In this document: in pieces, positions 34,909 through 46,194 of the stretch | Numbering within the stretch: the first letter of the stretch is position 1 | Layout: each line of letters starts with the position of its first letter | From: Podocnemis expansa | Lineage: Eukaryota > Chordata > Testudines > Podocnemididae | Length of the DNA stretch: 64,000 nt | Direction of reading: 5' to 3' | NCBI GenBank assembly: GCA_007922195.1 | Contig: ML682059.1 | Location: forward strand, 13,789,153 to 13,853,152 | Made by a program: the position numbers and the translations under genes | The notes under the pieces: model-generated | Database searches by the model: none | Told to the model about the DNA's origin: nothing | What the model saw: only the letters and a program-made list of their open reading frames with translations

Positions 34909-35299
34909 TTATGATAAAGTTAATGGCTTGTCAGCAACTGAGTACAAAGACAGGAAGACGTTATCTTTAGTTACAGGTGTAGACTGATTTTAAAAAAGGA
35001 ATTGACTGCACATTTATGAGAGCAGAATATGTTCCAGAATGTTCATTGATTGAAAAAAAATACATGATGTATCTCCTAAATACAGGATGTATCTATTTTA
35101 GTTCCTTTCTAATTTTTTGATGTGATTTGCTTCCCAAGTTAGCTAGCTCTCAGGTAGATTTGGTTTAAAAGAGAGTTTATTATTCACAGGAATTTGACAT
35201 TAACCTTATGAAATTCTGAAGGAAACAAACAGCACTGTTTGAATTTTCAGCAAGTGCCTAAGTTACTTATGAGTGACTTTCAGTCGGCCTGAGACCCCT
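34909..35299. other. AT-rich intronic stretch, nothing recognised
   Basis: No feature was recognised. Confidence 0.45.
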
Positions 35300-35524
35300 A
35301 AGAATATGTCTGTATTGTAGTTAGACATCTGTGACTTGTCCATGTCAGGTGATGTGGGCACGCAGGGCTTAAGTTGTGGAGCTGTTTAATTGTGGGGTAG
35401 AAGTTCCAGATTTGGTTGCAGCTGGGCTCAGGTAACCTGTCACTTTACAGGGTACTCAACCCTTAGCCTGAGCCAGTTGGCATGGGTCAGTCAAGAGTTT
35501 TTAATTGTTGTGTAGACATACCTT
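35300..35524. mobile_element. MITE, TGTCT...GTAGACATACC shell, TTAATTG type
   Basis: Ends AAGAATATGTCTGTATTG and TGTGTAGACATACCTT are inverted repeats. Subterminal GTTTAATTGTGG and TTTTTAATTGTTG plus GGCTTAAG and CCTTAGCC segments are arranged inverted. This resembles a well-populated turtle MITE with its centre deleted. Confidence 0.62.
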
Positions 35525-36250
35525 AAGTCAATTAGGGCTAATCTTCACTGATGGTGGCAAATTTATCACCTTCAGTTTGAAATTCCTGATTGGTTCTTTG
35601 AAGACCTGCTCAGCTGATCAGAAAGTTGACCTCTAAACATCACCCCGGCAAATGGGTTAATGCTGAGTCAAAGGAAGGCCCCTTCCTTCAACTCAGCACA
35701 GTGGATGTGCTTGTGTGTAGAGAGTTCGGAACACAGATACACAAGTTATTTTAAGTAACTTGTGTATCTCTGCTCAACTGCCACCAAAAAGGGCAGGTGA
35801 TGTAGATCTGCCCTTAGACACATTTGAAAAGTTTACAACAAATCTTGCAAGTCCTTCTGAATAATATCTAAAAGGTAACTATTGCAAACATTAAAACGAG
35901 TGCAAAAAATGTTGTACCCAATCCAATAGCTTAGAGATTTAAAGGCAACTCATTTTATTAAGCTCTTTTATCAGCAAAATTTTCTCACTCATATTCTCAT
36001 TCTTTGATTGCCATATTCCTTGATTTGCATTTTATTTATTAAATTTCAGTGTTGTGTTTAATAACACCTTTGTTACTTAACATGCTGCCCCCCTCTGCAT
36101 ATTATCACTTATTTAACTGACGACCATATGCTTTAAAAAGATTTATTCAAGGATTTTTTTTATCTTATGTCTATCCAGCAGGAATGTGGTTTATTTTTAC
36201 CAAAGTGTAGCAACTAGACAGCATTATTATGTAAACCAAGCAATACTTAC
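35525..36250. other. GABBR2 intron, 3' side of the exon
   Basis: AT-rich. Apart from the splice donor at 36242-36250 (reverse complement of GTAAGTATT) nothing was recognised. Confidence 0.6.
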
Positions 36251-36361
36251 CATGAGCAGCCCTTTGTAGGCATAAACTATACCAAGCCAAATGGTCATGT
36301 GTGTGTTTTCACAGTGCTCTAAAATTGGACGAATGGAGATATCTCTCCCTGCAGGGTCCGG
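36251..36361 (-). CDS. GABBR2: GABBR2 internal exon (GABA-B receptor subunit 2)
   Basis: A 111-bp exon read on the minus strand, phase 0, 37 codons without a stop. It is preceded by a pyrimidine-rich tract ending in TTTTTGTAG and followed by the donor GTAAGTATT. The peptide contains [24 protein letters not shown] and VYAYKGLLM, which I recognise as extracellular loop 2 and the start of transmembrane helix 5 of the GABA-B receptor 2 subunit. That subunit is the G-protein-coupling half of the obligate GABBR1/GABBR2 heterodimer at the plasma membrane of neurons. The cysteine in EHCEN is the conserved loop-2 cysteine that pairs with TM3 in this receptor class. One difference from the mammalian protein as I recall it is Ile for Leu after SIRP. 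No other GABBR2 exon was found in the 36 kb downstream or 27 kb upstream, so both flanking introns are long and full of repeats. Recognition is from memory of the family, not a search. Confidence 0.93.
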
Positions 36362-39090
36362 CTACAAAAAGAAGAAAAAAGTAAAGAATAAAATATTTGA
36401 ATCAATATATGACATATACTTATGCCTCACAAGCCACTTCATCCTGTTCCCAGGGCACATGTAGCTGTGCATGAAAGCCAATTTACATGAGACTTTTGAT
36501 GGTCTAGTTCTGTAAGGCTGCAAAGGCAAGCGGTAAAGACTGGGAATTAGGGAATGAAAGGTGATAGGTGGATTCATGCTTATACTGTGTTAGCAAAACA
36601 GAAAGCAGAAGGGATGCTGATTGTATGTCCAAAGACACTCAGGCATTCTGTGCAACTAAAGGATAAGAAAACAACTTGCATCTTTTTTATGTGAACAGGT
36701 TATTTATCAAAAATAGTAAAATAGCCAATGGATATAGTTAAAAATGCATGAAAATAAATATATGTATTTAAGATCACTCCTCGCTTTGCCTTCTCCTGCT
36801 CAGGGACAAGGTGTTTCATAACCCTTATGTCTTTCGGTACTGAATGTAATTTTACATTCCAAACTGAGGATAGAACTTTCTGGATTTTCCATCATTTGTG
36901 CCTGAATTGGAGAAAAGTTCAGGTGAGACTTACTACCTGAAAAATTCAATTTGGTCATTGATCAATGTCTGAGTAGGCAATGAGACACACTGTGGCATGC
37001 ACCAGACTATTTTTTGTTATGTTCAACTGCCCTGAGAAAAACCAAGTGCTTGGATTATGCTATTGCACTGTAGAAACTACAGCAAAAGCTCAGTAAGGAA
37101 CGTAATTCATCCCCAAATTTCTGCAGCAGGCTCCCCTTGAGACCAAGTGAAAATCTATGTACAAATTAATGCTGCTATAAACCCTCAGAGCTTCCACTCA
37201 ACCTCGGAAAAGAGGATAGTACAGCAATGCAGGGGGAATAGACAGTAGCTTAAGGCAGCTTTGCTTCTATGGGGATAGAGAAAAATTCTAACATATACTC
37301 CCAGAAATCTCTAGAATCTCTGTTTTACAAATACAATGGATAATTAAAAAGCAAACCTACAGAGCTGCCTGTAATTAGAATGTATAACATTCCATGGCAA
37401 ATGTCTCTTTTTTAATGGTGCCCTTAGCACATGAACATAATATTGGTTCACTTGCAAATTAGACTAGCAGTTTGAACTGACTTGCTGTTTTGGTTTGACA
37501 GAAGTACAGTATCCCCCCAAAGCTTCAAATTGTAGCACTGGGGAGCTACACTATTTTACACCAGCGCAGGATCTGACCTTCTGTCTTTTCAGCTACACCT
37601 TTCCTCTGCCCACATCCTTCCCCCTTTTTATTTCATGGTAGTGGATAGGGGTTTGGGATGTGCATTCAATCAACACCTGATGCTTCACCTTACCCATGCC
37701 TGCATGGAAACCTCCACTCGTGCTTGCATGGAAGCACAATGGCTATGTGCTGTTTGCTGAGCACAAAAGGCTGTATAAGGTCAAGGTGGTGTCCAATATT
37801 TTGACGGGTATGCACAAATATTCAGTGAAGGGCAGTCCTCCTCCTTTGCCATATGCAGTGATGTGATCACCCTTCCATTTTTCACTGAGGTATTTCTCAT
37901 CTTAAAGAATGCAGTTATGTTCAAATGTATTTCAAATGCAAGTTCTGGTCTGTTTTCAGGACTGAGAGAATGCACATGTTCCTTACTCAAAAAAAAAAGG
38001 CAAAAAAGATGGTTTATATATAAAAAAGTGCTAAAATACTTTAAAATTTTACTTAAGTATTAGGTACATAATTTCCTTAATGGGAACAGATCCAGAAATT
38101 ACACTAGGACATGTCTGTAATGAGGATTCTGTGCTCAGCAATAAATGTGGCCTTTCACTGGAGTCTGAGAAAGAACAAGAACAAGCAAAGTTTCCACCAA
38201 AGACAAGAGGGGTTTAATCCTGCAAAGGTTTTCAATGGGGATGAGGATACACAGCCCCTTGCATGATGAGGCCCAACATGGTACTAAAATTAGGAAAGTT
38301 GTATTTGACAGCTGTTGCTTTTAAACCAGGCTACTATTTTTAATGATATGGTGTTGAATGCTCATAAATTATGCGTTCTGTATGTTCCAGATCAGGTAGC
38401 AATTCTTTTGCAGTATGTGGATTTTTGGGTTTTCTTTTTCTGTACTATGGAATGCTATTCTTGCTTCCCTGGCTCTATTTGCCTTTGGTTGATGTATTGG
38501 TTTTGCATGAATTTACCAATCATGGCTAAAAGCTAGATAAATAAAAATAAAATATTGTATTTTTCTGGTGTCCGAACAATCTTTTAAAAATCCATAATTA
38601 TAACTAAATGCAGCACTTCACTGACCTCACTCATCAAACACCATTTGTACCCTTTGCTATTGCTGGAAAGCTTGGCTGTAGAGAAGATGACAGCTTAAAA
38701 ACCTACAAAGGCTTGTTTATGTTCTGGAATTCTGCCCTTTCCTTTTATAGAAAGCAATTGAAAAGCCCTTCAGATGTCATCAGCAAAAGTCTGAAGACCT
38801 CCTGTTTGTGATTAGGCTGAAGCTTTCCTACTTCCTTTGAAACCTAACAAGGTTTCTGATATTGGCATTGGTTTTTGCAATGCTTTCAGCAGCTTGACAT
38901 AAACAGTTTATTCTGTTAACTTCACATTAGAGTCGTACACCATCCCCAATAAAACGCTTACGCTTTGCTATGTTAAACCCACTGAGTTGAGAAAGGCTTT
39001 CAGACATCAGTAGTTTACCAGTGAAACCATCATAATCCCCTTGAACTTGTGCATTACTATTAAAAGGGGAGAAACCCCACAGCCTACTTT
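36362..39090. other. GABBR2 intron, 5' side of the exon
   Basis: It begins with the acceptor AG and polypyrimidine tract of the exon (36362-36395 on the minus strand). No repeat terminus or further exon was recognised. Confidence 0.55.
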
Positions 39091-39091
39091 T

Positions 39092-39281
39092 AGTTCCAGA
39101 AGGGTAGCTGTGTTAGTCTAGTTCAGCAAAACAAACAAGGAAGCTGGTGGCACTTAAAAGACTAACAAATTTATTTATCACATGATGGGATTTCATCACT
39201 TGATGGGATTTCACCCATGAATGGTCATGTGATAAGTAAATTCGTTCGTCTTTAAAAGTGCCATAGGACTTCCTATTGTTA
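39092..39281. mobile_element. PLE-end inverted dimer, near-full left arm
   Basis: The left arm starts at the true outer end (GTTCCAGAAGGGTAGCTG, AGTTCAGCAAAACAAACAAGG) and meets the right arm around ATCACTTGATGGG. Both arms carry TGTGATAA where other copies have TGCAATAA, pointing to one template. The ribozyme-like centre is eroded and the right arm's outer end is missing. Confidence 0.72.
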
Positions 39282-39309
39282 GGTTCCCTAATTCTCTCCA
39301 TTATAAAAA

Positions 39310-39676
39310 TGCAAGTCCAAACTAAATAAGTCTGAGGTTAGTCTGAGCTAACCCAAAGCTAGTTCAAACTAACTGTGGCTTTTTAGTTTGAACTAGCTGC
39401 ACATTGTAGTTCAAACTAAGTTTTTAGTTCAAACTAGAATGCATGGCTAATTTGAACTAATGGCTTACTTTGAACTAACTATTACTTCAAGTACTGCCCA
39501 TGCTTAGTTTGAACTAAAGTTTGAACTAAGCAGAGAAGTCCAAACTAACCACTGAGCCTTGCCAGTTCGGACTAAGCTTTCCCTAGTGTAAGCTAAGAAA
39601 TTTCTTAGTTTGCACTAGGCAAAGCCTAGTGTGGCCATTGGCCAAATGAGTCTAATTTGGCAGTGTAGACATAGCC
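39310..39676. mobile_element. Palindromic MITE, TTAGTTTGAACTAA module type
   Basis: It is filled with TTAGTTTGAACTAG/TTAGTTCAAACTA repeats and ends in AGTGTAGACATAGCC at 39676. The left terminus is eroded. Confidence 0.68.
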
Positions 39677-41505
39677 TTTTAGACTCAAGAGTTTGCAGCA
39701 GGATTTTGAAATTTGGCAGTGTCCTTTCCTGAGGTAGAACAGAAACAAGTATAAGAGTCTGTAGTCAACATGGTGCCAACCTAGAAAAGGCATAGTATGA
39801 ACCCTGTGAATTTGGCCTAGCCAGGGTTAGAAAGGCTCACAACACTGTGGGAATGACTTAGAGCCCAAAGAAAATCCAAAATTACTAATGAGTAAAATAT
39901 TGGCAAAAGGGTTTAACACTAACACAGCTACTTCCACCTACAATAACTCCATATGGAAACCTGTGCGCAGTCACCAAAAGGGAAGTGGGGAAGTGTTAGA
40001 CACTGCTGAATACTTTCTCAGTGCCTAGAGCTGTCAGAAGGAACTGAGTCAGGTTGAATTGATTTCTTTGTGTATCTGTGGGCAGAGGAGTACAAAGATA
40101 TAGGCCCAATTTGCAGTGCCAAGGCTCACCCACTACTGTCTTATGCCGGCAATGTTTGAAAAGGAACACAAATATATCCCAACAACTCTCTAGACATTTT
40201 CTGTAATCATCTGCTGTATATGAGTGAATTGCAGGATGGGATGTTGGAAAGATAAAATTCATGGACCTTCTTACCTGGGGCATTTGAAAACAATGTTCTA
40301 GTCATATGGAAAACAACACTGAGGGAAAACATGCAGGCTTGTACTCTTCTCTCTTTTGTTATAATGTTTATTAGTCCTCATGTTCTCATCCCACCATATA
40401 TCTTATTTCTTTCCTCCCTAGATGCATATAGCTGCACTACAGCCATAGAGAACCACACAGTGCTACTGCATGAAGTGCCTAGCTTTGACATTTCAAATTA
40501 GGCATATTTAGGAGTTGTATGGAACCAAAAATGTCTTCCTTCATTAGAAAATCCACATTCTACTAAATAAGATGAGCGCTCTTAGTTCTTTCTGAATCCA
40601 AGTCTTCTGCAAAGCTAAGTAGATTCAATATTTCACTGTGCATTTTATGAAACTGAAAATGTTTTCTACATAAAAATGGAAATGTTTTTAATATAGAATG
40701 TATTATGGCCATGTTCTCGATTACACAAGGAAGATAGGAATAGAAATAAGAAACACTGTATTTTTCAATTATTAGAAAATTTAAAGACATTTTAAGATCA
40801 AAACAACTCTGATATGAAAAAGAGAGTATGTGCTATAAAACTGGTCCTTTCTCTTTAACAAGGCATTTATTTTGTAAAGTCGTTATATTCATTAATATAA
40901 ATTAATTGACGTGTTACTAAACTGAGGGGACATACCCAGGATATTTTTCAAAATATGATGTCTGTCCATTGGAAATTTCATAGAAAAAAAAAGAATGGTG
41001 ATCTTTGTTTACTTTCCGAGTCTGTCAACAAATTTGTTACAAAACATATACGGTAAAACAGAGTACAAAAGAGTTACTGTGCTCTGATGTAGTTGTGACA
41101 GACTGACAATATCCTGTAATACCTTGAACAAACCTTAGGGAATGAAGATTAACTTAATTCAGTAAAGTTTAACCTTATTGAATTAGAGTTCATACCTTTG
41201 GGGTCCATTCAATTAAAATGCAATTATGTATCATTTACTGTGGCACTGTATGTACCTTCTCTAATAGGCAGGGAGATACTAATGTGCTTTCCCCGTTATC
41301 AACCCTTTGAATCCACCCCCTGGAGTTCAAACTAGTTCATCGATACTAGTTCAAATCAGATTCTACAGGGCCATCAGACGAAAGAAAGGATTTCTGGCTA
41401 AACAGACCTGGTTTAAAACTGGTTCAGGGCTTTCTTTCTGATTCAACAAATGTACAGAACTCCTGGTCCACAGAGGATCTAGGTTCTTAGGGGTTGGAAG
41501 GACTG
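39677..41505. other. AT-rich intronic stretch, nothing recognised
   Basis: A small CTAGTTCAAA-type inverted pair occurs near 41325-41355. Nothing else was recognised. Confidence 0.45.
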
Positions 41506-41509
41506 GGGC

Positions 41510-42350
41510 TACTAGGTAGTAATCAACAACTCAATGTCTAGTTGCCTTCCAGTAACAAGTGGAGTGCCCTAGGGTTGATCCTCGGGCCTGTTTTGTTCAA
41601 TGTCTTCATTTATGACCTGGAGGATCGGGTGGATTGCACCTTCATCAAGTTTACAGATGACACTACCATGGGGGGTGTGGTAGATACCCTGGAGGGTATG
41701 GATAGGACACAGGGTGACCCAGCCAAATTGGAGGATTGGGGCCAAAAAATATCTGGTAAGATTCCATCGTGAGAAGTGTAGATTCCTACATCTAGGATGT
41801 AAGAATCCCATACACTACAATAAATTGGGGGCCAGCCAGTCAGGTTATAATTCTTCAGAAAAGAACCAAGGGGCAGGACTGTAACTAGGGTGGGGTGACC
41901 GGTGCTTTGCCCCAGGTGCCGCATTGAATGGCTCCGTTTCGCTGCTTGAGTGAGGGTGCATTCTGGGCTGCTTGCTCCAGGCATGCCCTCGGCACCAAAA
42001 TACTTAGTTCTGGCAGTGCCAGGGGGTTACAGTGGACAAGAAACTGGTGTGAGTGAATGGTGTGCCCTTATTGCCAAGAAGTCTAATGGCATATTGGGCT
42101 ACGTTAACAGGAACATTCCCAGCAAATTGAAGGAAGTGATTATTTTCCTCTATTTGTCACTTGCAAGACCACATTTGAAGTACTATATCTAGTTCAGGGC
42201 TTCCTATCACAGAAAAGATGTGGACAAACTGGAGGGAGTCCAGACAAGGACAATAAAATGATTAGGGTTGGAGCACATGACTTATGAGGAGAGCCTGAGG
42301 GAACTAGGTTTGTTTAGTTTATGGAAAAGAAGAATGATAGGCTGGGGTAT
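41510..42350 (+). pseudogene. CR1 LINE remnant interrupted by a hAT MITE
   Basis: CR1 RT pieces in order: SMSSCLPVTSGVP at about 41535, the LFNVFIYDLEDRVDCTFIKFTDDTTMGG block at 41590-41670, DTLEGMDRTQGD, then after the insertion TVDKKL, ALIAKKSNGILGYVNRNI, LSLARPHLKYYI and MTYEESLRELGLFSLWKRR. FADDT has become FTDDT. Frameshifts and missing 3' tail make it inactive. Confidence 0.85.
41874..42018. mobile_element. hAT-type MITE (145 bp) nested in CR1
   Basis: Termini CAGGACTGTAACTAGG and CTTAGTTCTGGCAGTG are imperfect inverted repeats. The flanks CCAAGGGG (41866-41873) and CCAGGGGG (42019-42026) are an 8-bp duplication with one change. Removing the element restores the CR1 protein order. It is related to the element at 53117-53296 (shared TTTGCC...GCCGCATT-like sequence). 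Confidence 0.82.
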
Positions 42351-42359
42351 TCTTGATAG

Positions 42360-43156
42360 TATGTTTGCAGGTTCTTTTATTGTTTTAGCACATTTTCTCT
42401 GTTGTGCTTTTACAGTAAGAATAAAATGGGCTTCCCTAGGAAGAGCTGTGAGGTCACTTGAAACAGTTGATAATCATGCTGTTATCAGGTTCTGAAGAGG
42501 AAGCAAGATGATGTGCTTGGGCAGCTAGTCTCTGCTAGGCATAACACAGAGAAGGCAAGGAACTGTGGAGCTTTGGGAATACCCTGCACAGAAAAGAGTG
42601 AGATGTGGGTCTTCTCCCAAAAATGGCAACAGCTGGGGAGCTGGAAGTCTGAGAATGGACGGCCTTGCTGGAGCACTGAAGGAAATACAGTGCGGTTGGC
42701 CTGAACTGTGACAATAGCATGACTCTGGGTTGATGTTAAGCGTTAAACAGTGAATGTGTAAGACTTCAACATAGCATCCTGATGAATAGCTAGATGCTGC
42801 AGTCACTGTGGCTTTAAAACAAAACACTACAACATATATGCTAGGAAAAAATCATACATTGCAGGGAGATGGACTGGATAATGTAATAACACTACAAATA
42901 AAAGACATCCTTCCATCCTCCTCAGATTTTGTTTCTCTCCTCTCATACTCTGTCCTTGTTTCCCTCTCCCTTCCTTTTAGCCTTTTTATTATTTGTCCTC
43001 CTCCATTTGGTGCAACTTCTCAGCTTCCAAACCATCCATACTCTTGCATAACAGTGTTTTCCTGACCACAATAACGTGAAAAATGACTAGAATCTCTCTG
43101 TTCTAGTCAGTCTCAGTCTTCTGCTCTTCTGAGACATTTTGGTACTGAAACTCAAA
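42360..43156. other. Intronic stretch, nothing recognised
   Basis: A pyrimidine-rich tract occurs at 42905-43000 on the plus strand. No feature could be assigned. Confidence 0.45.
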
Positions 43157-43554
43157 GAGTATGTCCACACAAGTCTTTTATTTCGAAACAACACTGGTTG
43201 TTTCTAAATAAAAAACTAATGTCCACATGACATTTTCTTATTTCAAAATGACAGGCTCTGTCATTTCAAAATAAGAACCATCATTCTGAAACAGGTTAAA
43301 CCCCATTCATTTCAAAACGGCTGTTATTTCAAAATGGTTATTTTGAAATAAGACTGTTTGGACATGTTGTTTCAAAACAACACCATTGTTTCAAAACAAT
43401 TGTTTCGAAACAACATGTCCAAACGGCCTTATTTCAAAATAACCATTTTGAAATAACAGCTGTTTCGAAAGCAGGTTTTCCCTTAATTCGAATTAACATT
43501 TTCTTAATTCAAATGAACTTATGTCGAAATAATGATGTACATGTGGACATAGCC
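43157..43554. mobile_element. Palindromic MITE with a 59-bp hairpin, TTATTTCGAAATAA type
   Basis: Ends GAGTATGTCCACAC and ATGTGGACATAGCC share the group's shell. Inside, arms 43323-43381 and 43399-43457 are reverse complements over 59 bp with 4 differences, all transitions, around a 17-nt loop. Each arm is built from TTATTTCAAAATAA- and TTGTTTCGAAACAA-like modules. Confidence 0.8.
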
Positions 43555-44144
43555 TAATAACGTTTTCTGCAAAGTCTGTCTATTGGGCTATAATTTCTTC
43601 AAAATCATGGCAAGGAAATTCAGTTTTTAAAAGATAAACATGGAACCACTTAACATACATTGTGTGTCTATACCAGATTAATGGATAAGGTCTTAGCAGA
43701 ACTGAAGTGGATGGTTTGTAGCCAACATTGTGCATAACAGGTATAAGATTGTACCCTGACTTTCCTTGACCTTGACATAATGAGTTTATAGAAAAATTTT
43801 CAAAAGCCAAAAAAAAAAAAAGAGACTAAAATAAAGGAAAATTAGCAGTGTTGTCCAGTCTGAGGTGATACAAACATAGAAAATAGCCCGGACTTGTTAC
43901 GTATTAAGACTAGCTTGAACTTTACCATATATCTCATGAAAAAGCCTCATCGTAATTTGGCAGTAGCAGGATTTAATTCAAACACAAGAGTGAGCTGTGA
44001 ATTCTGGGTGCAGTTTAACTTCTGGTGACTCTGAAGAGAAAATCAGCCCAAGAGATTTAAAAGTGCCTGTTAATATGAAGGTTGTCACAAAAAAACGTTT
44101 TAATAGCATTTATGAAAGTACTGATGAGAAACTGTTCTTGTGAA
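43555..44144. other. AT-rich intronic stretch, nothing recognised
   Basis: An A13 run lies near 43809-43821. Nothing else was recognised. Confidence 0.45.
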
Positions 44145-44614
44145 CACAAAGCTGACATCAGAAACCACAACATTCAAACTCAATAGGGGAACACATCAAT
44201 CTCTCTGCTCACTCCATTGATGACTTTTTGTTAATAGCTGTGCTCAAACAAATGGATAACAAATCAAACTTCAAAGAGAAACTGCAGAATTGGAATTCGT
44301 ATGCAGCTTTGACACCATTGCCTTGGGGTTAAATAGGGACTAAAGATTTTGTTCTTGCTACAACAGGTGATTTGACCTCACTTTCCTTTATATAAGCTGC
44401 TTCCCAGTGTTTGACTCTAAACAACTACTTTGATTTGCTGCAACAGTTTGACCATATCCTATGACTTACACCCCCTACATTTATTTGCCTCCCATACTGT
44501 AAATTCCCTATTTTCAAGTATCTGATAAAGTGGGATTTTCTCCCATGAGAACTCATGCAATAAATAAGTTTGTTGGTCTTTAAAAGTGCCACAGGACTCC
44601 TTGTTTATTTTGCT
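44145..44614 (+). pseudogene. Penelope-like element: end of GIY-YIG domain and 3' end
   Basis: Residues HKADIRNHN (44140-44175) and AELEFVCSFDTI-like, then GLNRD-like, correspond to the last third of the PLE protein at 22.7-23.2 kb. The 3' UTR (GCTTCCCAGTGTTTGACT...) parallels that copy base for base for about 200 bp. It runs into the PLE-end unit (CTGATAAAGTGGGATTTTC to CTCCTTGTTTATTTTGC), which is cut at its outer end. Confidence 0.8.
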
Positions 44615-45074
44615 CTTATGAAAGCAATGATGCTAGCAGACCATATTATCAGCATTTTGTGTACTTGCTTGCTAGCTATTAAATGATACATATATTTCAT
44701 TCATTTACACAGCACTACAAATTGGAGAGGATGAAAAGGATTCATGTCCTTTTTTAACTTTAAAAAGGAAAACTACAAAAAAAAAGAGGAACCTCATTAC
44801 GTGAAAATGAAAAGGAGCTGACATGAGGGTTAAAAGCTTATAAGCTGCATAGGAACCATTTTACAATACCATAACAGAGACTCAGATTAAATGTACCTCA
44901 AACTGGAAAAGACATTAAGAGGACCCAAAGAATGCTAATCTCCAACAGCAGACTAATGGAGGTCATTAGAAGCAAAAAAGCATCCTTTAAAATTTGGAAG
45001 TTGAATCTTATGAGGAAAATAGGGAGATGAACGATCTTTGCTAGGTTAAGCATAAAAATGGAATAAGAGAGGCC
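44615..45074. other. AT-rich intronic stretch, nothing recognised
   Basis: No feature was recognised. Confidence 0.45.
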
Positions 45075-45470
45075 ACCAGTGGTGTATTCAGGGAGGGCGT
45101 GTCAAGGGCATCCCCCAGCCACTGGCTTGGGGGAGGTACAACTGGAGCTTCCTCCTTGGACCCACCTCCTGCTGACATACTAGGTGGCTGGGCCAGCCCA
45201 GCCCCACTGTCGCCCATCTCCTTCAGCCTGTGCTGGTGCAAGAAGAGAACCCAGCCGGGGCTCCAGTGCAGAGCCTGTTATGCCCCACCCATGTGCAGCC
45301 CCATCATCCCTACATTTGAATTTCCTTCTTTTGTGACAGCATACCATGGTGGGGGGATCTGTGGGCTCATTTCCTGTTCTCCCACACTCCACCAACTTCC
45401 TAAGACAGTAAATGGGGCTAGATGGACAATTGGTCTGCCCCCATATAGCCAATCTTGTGTTCTTAGGTAA
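45075..45470. repeat. GC-rich insertion-like segment, possible hAT relative
   Basis: Base composition jumps to GC-rich. The left edge CAGTGGTGTATTCAGGGAGGG resembles a hAT terminus, but no matching right terminus or 8-bp duplication was found. Confidence 0.3.
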
Positions 45471-45879
45471 TGTCCATATTTCACATAATTTATGAACTTA
45501 ATATCAGGATTTACTAGACTGGACAAGGGTCCCTATATGGAGGAATCCTACTGATTTAAATGGCGCTCTACATGGGTTGCATTATGGCGTATCCGAGTGT
45601 AGGATTTCATCTTTAGGCAGCAGCAAGAGTGGCAGAGGCAGTCTGAAAGTACAAGAAACAGATTTTTAATCTGCCGAGACCCAGATTCAGGGTTCTGTGT
45701 TTATCCTGCAGAAACTGATGATATAATTAACATGTAAGCAGTGATTTGACCATACACCAGTTGTGTACTCAGTTTCCATTGGTGAGGTGACAGATGCAAG
45801 GCTTTCCCCTCATAAAATGGGCATAACCTGCCAAATCTGAGAAATTGTGTATTTTAGCATTTATAGGCCCTTCCATGGC

Positions 45880-46050
45880 TCATATCACTTTAACGGCAGA
45901 GTATCTTACAAACGCTCAAAGCAGTAGGGGGGCATTTATCTCAGTCTGACAGATGGAGAAAAGAAGCAAACAGAGGTTAAACAAATTGCTAAAAATCACA
46001 GGAAATTTGACCAGGAATATGAGTCACTGAGTCTCACTCCAGTAATTTAA
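45880..46050 (-). mobile_element. MIR-like SINE, minus strand
   Basis: GACAGATGGAGAAA, then CAAACAGAGGTTAAACAAATTGC, AAAATCACAGGAAAT and GACCAGGAATATGAGTC, are the reverse complement of the MIR core and middle. It is old and diverged. Confidence 0.6.
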
Positions 46051-46194
46051 CAGGAAAACATTCTTTCTCTCTTATGACCTAAGATTCATAGAATACTCCT
46101 CAGTTCTCTCGAAGTTTCCTTTTTCCATGGCAACAGGGGTGGCTACTCCTAAGAACCGCGCTCCTATGTGTTCTCCAGCAATGATGCTGGACTA

